Assembly (NCBI GenBank): GCA_943326315.2
Contig: CALPSU020000065.1
Location: forward strand, 1 to 10,066
Origin: Chryseobacterium gleum
Lineage (GTDB): Bacteria > Bacteroidota > Bacteroidia > Flavobacteriales_D > Crocinitomicaceae
DNA: 10,066 nt
Direction: 5' to 3'
In this document: piece after piece, positions 1-4,655 of the stretch
How the letters are laid out: each line of letters opens with the position of its first letter
Position numbering within the stretch: the stretch's first letter is position 1
Notes under the pieces: generated by a model
The model's input: only the letters and a program-made list of their open reading frames with translations
The model's database searches: none
What the model was told of the DNA's origin: nothing
Program-made: the position numbers and the translations under genes

Positions 1-151
1 AAATATGGCGAAATATAAAAAAGAAATGTTAAAACATTGGGATGAAATTCCTCCAGTTTTCACTACTTCAAGTGAATCAGCATTAGGGAAAGAGAAAATA
101 TTAAATTACATTGATCAAATTAATCAATCTTTGAAAAAGGTTAATTTATAA
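1..151 (+). CDS. engB: EngB/YihA-type ribosome biogenesis GTPase, C-terminal end only (5' truncated)
   Basis: The reading frame is open from the window edge (first full codon at 2) to a TAA at 149-151, giving 49 residues. It contains YKKEMLKHW, then IPPVFTTSS, then a Gly-Lys-Glu and a helix ending in YIDQIN. This matches my recollection of the C-terminus of Bacteroidota EngB proteins, in which the TSS segment corresponds to the G5 (SAK-like) loop of the GTPase fold. EngB is a small Era-like GTPase needed for late assembly of the 50S ribosomal subunit in the cytoplasm. The P-loop and the other G motifs lie outside the window, so the assignment rests on the tail alone. A strong terminator follows 21 bp after the stop. 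Family membership is likely but not proven by this fragment. Confidence 0.72.
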   Translation, partial: NMAKYKKEMLKHWDEIPPVFTTSSESALGKEKILNYIDQINQSLKKVNL

Positions 152-172
152 AATCTATTCTCAAAGTGAAAT

Positions 173-204
173 AAAAAAGGTGTTGAAAATTCAACACCTT
201 TTTT
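173..204. terminator. Bidirectional intrinsic terminator between engB and the reverse-strand pterin/BI-1 cluster
   Basis: A perfect 14-bp inverted repeat (173-186 paired with 191-204) surrounds an AAAT loop at 187-190. The outer 6 bp are A-run against T-run and the inner 8 bp are GGTGTTGA against TCAACACC. Read on either strand, it gives a hairpin followed by a U-tract. It lies 21 bp after the engB stop and 32 bp after the stop of the convergent gene ending at 237, so it can end both transcripts. Confidence 0.9.
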
Positions 205-236
205 GTAATCTTAATTTGTAATTATAAAGCTTATTT

Positions 237-950
237 TCAATCTCTACTTCCTCCTACTAATCTAAGTAATGAAAGAAATAAATTGACAAATAGAATATAC
301 AAAGTTAAACCACCAATAAGTGATAATTTCTGTCTGTTCATCGTATCAATATTTGCATCTTGAGAAATCGTTTTTAACTGTTGCATATGATATGCTGTTA
401 ATCCTGTAAATACAAAAACACCTAAAACTGAAATAACGAATCCCATAGTATCACTTTTCATGAATATATTTACAATACCAGCAATGAAAATTCCTATAAA
501 AACCATGTATAACATACTCCCCATCTTAGTTAAATCAGTCTTAGTAGTATAACCAAGAATAGCCATTCCTGCAAAAGCTCCTGCAGTTACAAAAAAAGTA
601 GAAGCTAAAGTTGGTAATGCATAAACAAGGAAAATAACGCTTAAACTTACTCCCATTAAGGCTGAATAAGCAACAAATAAACCCAATAATAACCCGTATG
701 ATAGTCGTTGATAAGCTGACTGAATAAGTAATCCAAGTCCAACTGGAGCAAATGCAACAACATAAAACAAAGGAGAAATACCCCCTTCTGAATTCATGAA
801 ATATTTAACAAAAAATGCTTCATTACCACAGTATGAAGCTAAAATACCAGAAATAGCTAAAGCTCCGAACATATAACTATACACATTTTTAAAAAACTCT
901 CTCGAGATTTCTTTTGTATAATTCGCCTGTTGATTTATTCTTTCTTCCAT
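237..950 (-). CDS. Bax inhibitor-1 (BI-1/YccA) family integral membrane protein
   Basis: The 237-residue product is almost entirely hydrophobic, with about seven predicted membrane segments (roughly residues 23-40, 59-79, 85-110, 112-133, 145-164, 169-187 and 210-232). Typical family signatures are present: AILGYTTKTDLTKMG after segment 4, FTGLTAYHMQQLK at the end of segment 6, and a last helix ending LLRLVGGSRD. Length and topology fit the family. Characterised members are calcium-leak channels (B. subtilis YetJ) or FtsH-associated proteins (E. coli YccA), and the role here is unknown. From memory of the family, two conserved aspartates (in TAYDxQ and in LYLDF) are His188 and Leu220 here, so the known pH-gated mechanism may not apply. 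It is the last gene of the reverse cluster, 17 bp after folE, so it is probably co-transcribed. The ATG at 950 follows an A-rich stretch and gives a normal N-terminus. Confidence 0.9.
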   Translation of the reverse strand: MEERINQQANYTKEISREFFKNVYSYMFGALAISGILASYCGNEAFFVKYFMNSEGGISPLFYVVAFAPVGLGLLIQSAYQRLSYGLLLGLFVAYSALMGVSLSVIFLVYALPTLASTFFVTAGAFAGMAILGYTTKTDLTKMGSMLYMVFIGIFIAGIVNIFMKSDTMGFVISVLGVFVFTGLTAYHMQQLKTISQDANIDTMNRQKLSLIGGLTLYILFVNLFLSLLRLVGGSRD

Positions 951-967
951 TTTTTTAATTTTAAAAG

Positions 968-1558
968 TTAATGTAATTTGGATTGTACTAAGCTAATAAA
1001 TTCTTTTCTAGTTGCATCATTTTTTAAAAACAATCCTGTGAAAGCACTTGTTGTTGTAGAAGAGTTTTGCTTTTGAACTCCTCTCATTGCCATGCACATA
1101 TGACAACATTCAATAACAACAGCAACTCCTTTTGGCTTCAAAGTTCTCTGAATACAATCCCTAATTTCTATCGTTAATCTCTCTTGAACTTGTAATCTTC
1201 TAGCATAAGCATCCACTACTCTTGGAACCTTACTTAAACCAACAATTACACCATCCGGAATATAAGCAATGTGCGCTTTTCCGAAAAATGGTAACATGTG
1301 GTGTTCACACAATGAATACACTTCAATATCTTTAACGATAACCATTTCAGAATACTCTTCCTTAAATAAGGCAGATTTTAAAATTTCATCCGGATTCAAA
1401 TCATACCCATGAGTCAAATATTGCATAGCTTTTGCAGCACGCTCTGGAGTTTTAAGTAAACCTTCTCTTGTTGAATCCTCACCTAAATTAAGGAGTATGT
1501 CTTGATAATGAGAAGCTATATTATTCGTAATATCCTCGTTAAATTCAGTCTTTTTCAC
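968..1558 (-). CDS. folE: GTP cyclohydrolase I (FolE), GTG start
   Basis: This 196-residue protein converts GTP to 7,8-dihydroneopterin triphosphate plus formate, the first step of folate, biopterin and (with QueD) queuosine synthesis; the family works as a cytoplasmic decamer. The zinc ligands are visible as Cys84 and His87 in SLCEHHMLPF and Cys155 in CCHMCMAMRG. Also present are the catalytic His86 and His153, the substrate-site segment GLSKVPRVVDAYARRLQVQE (107-126), Arg159, and the late Ser/Thr-rich STTTSAF. It has the usual length with a complete N-terminal TPERAAKAM helix. The start codon at 1556-1558 is GTG: the next methionine is residue 45, inside the conserved domain, and no ATG lies upstream in this frame before the end of the preceding gene. 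It lies 35 bp after the PTPS-family gene and 17 bp before the BI-1 gene, so it is probably in the middle of a three-gene operon. Confidence 0.97.
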   Translation of the reverse strand: MKKTEFNEDITNNIASHYQDILLNLGEDSTREGLLKTPERAAKAMQYLTHGYDLNPDEILKSALFKEEYSEMVIVKDIEVYSLCEHHMLPFFGKAHIAYIPDGVIVGLSKVPRVVDAYARRLQVQERLTIEIRDCIQRTLKPKGVAVVIECCHMCMAMRGVQKQNSSTTTSAFTGLFLKNDATRKEFISLVQSKLH

Positions 1559-1593
1559 TAATTGTGTTTTTATTGGTTTAATACGAAAGAAAA

Positions 1594-2034
1594 TTAAAAA
1601 GGTTCATTTCCTCCATAATATTCAACAAAATTATTTTCTGTCTCTACCAATTTTATTTTAGCTAATTCTCCGCCAGCTTCTAAAATTGGCTTTTCGATTT
1701 GTTCCCATATTTTAATTATTACATTCTCAGTGGAAGCAAGCAATCCTTTCAAAAATGGAACATCTAAATTTAAATTTTTATGGTCTAAGGGTTCTATGAC
1801 TTCTTGTTTTATAATATCACTTAAATCTTTTAAATTAATTACAAAACCAGTATCTGGATTTAGAACACCTTTAACAGTTACATAAATTGTAAAATTGTGT
1901 CCATGCCAATTGTGATTGCTGCATTTCCCAAAAACTTCAATGTTTTTTTCTTCGGACCAACTATTATTCCACAATTTATGTGCTGCATTAAAGTTTTCTC
2001 GTCGAGTAATGTATACTATTTTCACTTTCTTCAT
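1594..2034 (-). CDS. 6-pyruvoyl-tetrahydropterin synthase / 6-carboxytetrahydropterin synthase (QueD) family enzyme, PTPS-II-like
   Basis: This 146-residue, single-domain enzyme should act on the 7,8-dihydroneopterin triphosphate made by the adjacent FolE. The zinc ligands are His19 (in FNAAHKL), His44 and His46 (in HGHNF). The catalytic cysteine is Cys38 in FGKCSN. Asp84-His85 (PLDHKNL), Glu103 (STENV) and the pterin-anchoring Glu131 (LVETENN) are all present. The spacing Cys-x5-HisGlyHis matches eukaryotic-type PTPS, which makes 6-pyruvoyl-tetrahydropterin on the tetrahydrobiopterin route, whereas E. coli QueD has Cys-x3-HisGlyHis. Long stretches such as TGFVINLKDL and PLDHKNLNLDVPF also resemble animal PTPS. 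A QueD role in queuosine synthesis cannot be excluded, so no symbol is given. It is the first gene of the reverse cluster, 35 bp before folE, with a promoter box just upstream of its ATG. Confidence 0.93.
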   Translation of the reverse strand: MKKVKIVYITRRENFNAAHKLWNNSWSEEKNIEVFGKCSNHNWHGHNFTIYVTVKGVLNPDTGFVINLKDLSDIIKQEVIEPLDHKNLNLDVPFLKGLLASTENVIIKIWEQIEKPILEAGGELAKIKLVETENNFVEYYGGNEPF

Positions 2035-2043
2035 TTAATTATA

Positions 2044-2051
2044 CAAAAGTA
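2044..2051 (-). promoter_or_regulatory. Bacteroidota-type -7 box for the PTPS-folE-BI-1 cluster
   Basis: On the reverse strand this reads TACTTTTG, a full match to the TAnnTTTG -7 consensus of the Bacteroidota housekeeping sigma factor. It ends 9 bp before the ATG at 2034, so the transcript should have only a very short leader. No convincing -33 TTG was found at the usual spacing. Confidence 0.5.
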
Positions 2052-2087
2052 ATATAAGAAATGATATTATAACTTGAAATACCACAC

Positions 2088-2095
2088 TATCTTTG
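2088..2095 (+). promoter_or_regulatory. Bacteroidota-type -7 box for the tlyA-like gene
   Basis: TATCTTTG is a full match to TAnnTTTG and ends 7 bp before the ATG at 2103. The predicted start of transcription therefore falls almost on the start codon, implying a near-leaderless message. The -33 element is not clear (a TTG at 2074-2076 is too close). Confidence 0.55.
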
Positions 2096-2102
2096 TAGCA
2101 TC

Positions 2103-2831
2103 ATGGAGGAAAGAATAGATAAAATCTTAGTGCAACGAAATTTAGTTGAATCAAGAGTAAAAGCGGAACAAATAATTCAAGAAATTGGAATTAAAGTTTA
2201 TGGAAAACTAATTACAAAACCTGGGAAAAAATTTCCAATTGATTGTAAAATTGAACTTATTGCTGAAGATTTACCTTGGACGTCTATTGAGTCAATTAAA
2301 TTAGTTGAGCCAATTTCAAGATGGAAATTAATAATTAAAGATGGGAATTTCTTAAACATTGGCTGTTCAAAAGGATCATTTATAGATGTTCTACTAAAAA
2401 ACGATGCTGCTAAAATTTATGCTCAAGACACAAGCAGAGATACTCTAGATATATCCTTAAAAGGAAATGATAAAATTGTTGATTTTACAGGAAGATTCTT
2501 AAGGGAATTAACATTTAATACAATTGTAGATGAAATAGATGGCTGTATTATTGATGAGCCATTACTATCAATGGATAAAATTTTACCATTTATTCATCCA
2601 TTTCTAAAAAAAGACGGTTTTGTTATTTCTATAATTAAACCTCAATTAGAAGTAAGTAAAGAAAATTTAAAAAACAATGGCTCAGTTAGAAATACCCTTG
2701 GGTTTACTGAAATGTTTGAGACACTTAAAAAAATTGGGCTGACAAATAATTTAAATTATATTGATCATGTTGATTCTCCAATAATAGGGAAAGATGGACA
2801 ACAAGAATTTATTATTCTCTATAAAAAATAG
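2103..2831 (+). CDS. tlyA: TlyA-family rRNA (cytidine-2'-O)-methyltransferase, divergent (S4 + FtsJ domains)
   Basis: The 242-residue product has a family-typical length and layout. An N-terminal S4 RNA-binding domain (about 3-52: RIDKILVQRNLVESR, then KVYGKLITKPG) is followed by an FtsJ/RrmJ-like SAM methyltransferase domain (about 65-242). The presumed catalytic tetrad Lys-Asp-Lys-Glu is present as Lys66 (IKLVEP), Asp151 (CIIDEP), Lys179 (IIKPQLE) and Glu235 (GQQEFIILY). The SAM loop reads NIGCSKGSFIDVLL (85-98), keeping Gly87, Ser89, Gly91 and Phe93 but differing from the usual DVGxSTGGFTD. The normally strong SRGG before the first lysine is SIES here. Characterised TlyA enzymes methylate cytidines of 23S rRNA, some also of 16S rRNA, and affect capreomycin sensitivity; many are annotated as haemolysin A. 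The gene stands alone, divergent from the pterin cluster and convergent with the LRR gene 32 bp beyond its end. The family is clear; the activity is likely. Confidence 0.88.
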   Translation: MEERIDKILVQRNLVESRVKAEQIIQEIGIKVYGKLITKPGKKFPIDCKIELIAEDLPWTSIESIKLVEPISRWKLIIKDGNFLNIGCSKGSFIDVLLKNDAAKIYAQDTSRDTLDISLKGNDKIVDFTGRFLRELTFNTIVDEIDGCIIDEPLLSMDKILPFIHPFLKKDGFVISIIKPQLEVSKENLKNNGSVRNTLGFTEMFETLKKIGLTNNLNYIDHVDSPIIGKDGQQEFIILYKK

Positions 2832-2863
2832 TGAATTACAATAAAAATGTGTCTTTTTTGAAA

Positions 2864-3442
2864 TTAAGGCTCCAAACAATTACATGGAGCATCAAATTCA
2901 ATTTTAACCCAAGCTAGTCTTTCTTTCCACCTTTGCTGAAATTTTGGACCATGCATTACACCTCTAACGTCTAAAACTTTTAATTTCTTAAGTTCTGTGA
3001 ATTCTTCTGGGAAAATTTCAATTGGAGTTTCCCACAAATCAAGATATTCTAAATTTGAGAGATTTCCTATATCTACTGGTAACTCTGTTAAATCATTCCT
3101 ATTTAAATTCAATTTTTTCAAGTCTTTAAACTTAGTAATTTCAGGAGGGAAAATTGTAAACTTATTTTTACCCAAATCTAAAATTCTGAGTTCAGTTAAA
3201 AAAACAATTGAGTCAGGTAAACTTGATAATTTATTTTTTGATAAATACAACTCTTTAAGATGTATATAATTGATGATTTCATTCGGCAAAGAATCTAATT
3301 TTTTATTTTCAAAAGAAATGGCAAAAACAGAATCAGGCGATAAATTTTTTGCAATAGACCAAGGATATACTTTAATCTTATTTTGAGAAAAAGAAAAATT
3401 AATTATTAGTAATGTGAAATAAAGAGCGACAATTGATTTCAT
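2864..3442 (-). CDS. Secreted leucine-rich-repeat protein
   Basis: The 192-residue product begins with a signal peptide (hydrophobic stretch 4-18, likely cleavage near FSFS|QN at residues 16-21). It then carries about five to six leucine-rich repeats of 23 residues between about 39 and 165, of the form LxxLxLxxNxLxxLPxxIxxLxx; clear examples start at Leu62, Leu85, Leu108, Leu131 and Leu154. The C-terminus has two close cysteines (Cys187 and Cys189) and no visible sorting domain or membrane anchor, so it is probably periplasmic or released. Such repeats generally bind proteins; the partner is unknown. The start is fixed by the signal peptide and by the lack of another Met before residue 163. 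The first 44 bp overlap the 3' end of ribF in another frame, suggesting translational coupling. The overlap is probably a matter of compact arrangement rather than shared function with flavin synthesis. Confidence 0.85.
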   Translation of the reverse strand: MKSIVALYFTLLIINFSFSQNKIKVYPWSIAKNLSPDSVFAISFENKKLDSLPNEIINYIHLKELYLSKNKLSSLPDSIVFLTELRILDLGKNKFTIFPPEITKFKDLKKLNLNRNDLTELPVDIGNLSNLEYLDLWETPIEIFPEEFTELKKLKVLDVRGVMHGPKFQQRWKERLAWVKIEFDAPCNCLEP

Positions 3443-4343
3443 CTTGTTTAAGTTTATTAGTTAATTCTTCGATTGAAGAAAATTTGAACTCATCTCTAAT
3501 TCTAGAAATTAATCTAACAGTAATATGTTTACCATAAATGTCCTGATTAAAATCAAAAATATTAACTTCAATAGATTTTTCTAAGTTAGAATCAATAGTA
3601 GGTTTTACACCAATATTCATCATTCCTTTATATTTTGAATGAGAATTAATTAAAACGTCAACTGCATAAACTCCATTTCCTGGCACTATCTTAACACTAT
3701 CTTCTAACTTAATATTAGCAGTAGGAAAGCCAATGGTTCTTCCTATTTGATTACCTCTAATTACAATTCCATTTAATTCAAAAGGTTCACCTAAAGATTG
3801 GTTTACTCTTTCAATATTCCCTAATTCAATAGATTTTCTAATTCTCGTGGAACTGATATTAACTTCGTCAATTTCCTGAGCAGGAATTTCTATAACTTCA
3901 AAATTATATTGTTTAGAAATCTCTTTCAAAAAATCTAAACTACCTTCTCTATTTTTCCCAAATTGGTGATCATAACCAATAACTAATTTTTTAACTTTTA
4001 ATTTTCCAACTAAATAATCTCGAACAAATTCCAAAGCTGATAAATTAGAAAAATCAGATGTAAAAGGTTGCACAATTACATTTTGAAGTCCAAAACGTTT
4101 TAATTTATCTAATTTTTCATCCTGAGTTTGAATTAATTTTAATCCATGGCTATCAGGAAACAAAACCATTCTAGGATGAGGATAAAAAGTAAATAAAACT
4201 GATTCACCTCCGACAATCTTAGCTTCATCATTTAATTTTTGAATAATTTTTTGATGACCAACATGAACACCATCAAATGTACCAATCGTTAGTACAGCAT
4301 TAGGAATTGGCAATTGATGATCGAAACTATTAAAAATATTCAT
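3399..4343 (-). CDS. ribF: Bifunctional riboflavin kinase / FAD synthetase
   Basis: This 314-residue cytoplasmic enzyme phosphorylates riboflavin to FMN and adenylylates FMN to FAD. The N-terminal FAD-synthetase (nucleotidyltransferase) half shows GTFDGVHVGHQ (21-31), FTFYPHPR (51-58), GYDHQFGKNREG (123-134) and the ISSTRIR motif (163-169). The C-terminal riboflavin-kinase half shows GRTIGFPTANI (201-211), GVYAV (224-228), NIGVKPT (243-249), the catalytic glutamate in SIEVNIFDF (Glu259) and the tail RIRDEFKFSSIEEL. Length and domain order are normal for bacterial RibF. Its last 44 bp overlap the start of the LRR gene, so the two are likely on one transcript. Upstream is the 312-bp divergent region; only an imperfect -7 box (reverse TTATTTTG, 4383-4390) was seen for this direction. 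Confidence 0.97.
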   Translation of the reverse strand: MNIFNSFDHQLPIPNAVLTIGTFDGVHVGHQKIIQKLNDEAKIVGGESVLFTFYPHPRMVLFPDSHGLKLIQTQDEKLDKLKRFGLQNVIVQPFTSDFSNLSALEFVRDYLVGKLKVKKLVIGYDHQFGKNREGSLDFLKEISKQYNFEVIEIPAQEIDEVNISSTRIRKSIELGNIERVNQSLGEPFELNGIVIRGNQIGRTIGFPTANIKLEDSVKIVPGNGVYAVDVLINSHSKYKGMMNIGVKPTIDSNLEKSIEVNIFDFNQDIYGKHITVRLISRIRDEFKFSSIEELTNKLKQDEINCRSLFHITNN

Positions 4344-4460
4344 TGAAGTTACGCTAATTATAGTGTGTAAAGTTAGTTAAAACAAAATAAATTAAAACAT
4401 CAGATTCTTGAAAAGAGATAATATTAACATAATAATAGAGGAAAAGTTTATATATAATTA

Positions 4461-4498
4461 AGTTAAAATACAGATAAAACAGTTAAAGATACAGATAA
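4461..4498 (+). repeat. Imperfect direct repeat upstream of the TonB receptor promoter
   Basis: AGTTAAAATACAGATAA (4461-4477) is repeated as AGTTAAAGATACAGATAA (4481-4498), differing by one inserted base and separated by AAC. The copies start 20 bp apart, about two helical turns. They end roughly 44 bp before the -7 box at 4542, a position suited to an activator site, though no regulator is identified. Confidence 0.6.
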
Positions 4499-4537
4499 GG
4501 AAATAACGAACAAATGTTAAATAAAAGTTAAGAAAAG

Positions 4538-4560
4538 ACTTTACCTTTGTTAAGTAAAGT
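4538..4560. repeat. Inverted repeat over the TonB receptor promoter
   Basis: ACTTTAC (4538-4544) and GTAAAGT (4554-4560) are exact reverse complements separated by 9 bp. They overlap the -7 box and the expected transcription start, as an operator would. AT-rich chance palindromes of this size are possible. Confidence 0.5.
4542..4549 (+). promoter_or_regulatory. Bacteroidota-type -7 box for the TonB receptor operon
   Basis: TACCTTTG is a full match to TAnnTTTG. It predicts transcription starting near 4555 and a leader of about 100 nt before the ATG at 4656. The -33 region has only weak candidates (GTTAA near 4516). Confidence 0.6.
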
Positions 4561-4630
4561 TAAAAAAAAATAAAAAGAAGATGTTTTATAAAATGGATTA
4601 TATCTATATTTACCGTCTTTCAAGCAAATA

Positions 4631-4651
4631 ATAGTTTAATAAATAAACTGT
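4631..4651 (+). repeat. Small leader hairpin just before the TonB receptor start codon
   Basis: AGTTTA (4633-4638) pairs with TAAACT (4644-4649) around an ATAAA loop, extendable to 8 bp by one U-G and one A-U pair. It ends 4 bp before the ATG, over the region where ribosomes bind. The stem is AU-only inside and therefore weak. Confidence 0.35.
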
Positions 4652-4655
4652 ACTT

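Larger units (their letters stand above)
4344..4655. other. 312-bp divergent intergenic region between ribF and the TonB-dependent receptor gene
   Basis: This is very AT-rich non-coding sequence with no sizeable open frame or RNA gene that I can recognise. It holds a direct repeat at 4461-4498, a full-match promoter box at 4542-4549 with an inverted repeat around it, and a small hairpin at 4631-4651. The hexamer AGTTAA occurs at 4461, 4481, 4526 and 4558. It must supply promoters for genes on both sides. Confidence 0.8.

Noticed and set aside
936..2117. The BI-1 and TlyA-like proteins both begin MEERI, with nearly identical first 15 bases.
   Set aside because: The match stops after five residues and the proteins are unrelated; simple low-complexity AG-rich starts explain it.
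2832..2863. A possible terminator between the convergent tlyA-like and LRR genes (T-run at 2854-2859).
   Set aside because: There is a T-tract but no convincing hairpin before it; only three-base pairings were found.
2997..3269. A 90-codon forward frame lying opposite the LRR gene.
   Set aside because: It runs antisense to a well-supported repeat protein, its sequence mirrors the repeat periodicity, and it has no recognisable domain or promoter.
4344..4655. A riboswitch (for example FMN) upstream of ribF or the receptor gene.
   Set aside because: No conserved riboswitch core or multi-stem arrangement was visible; the region is AT-rich with only small palindromes.
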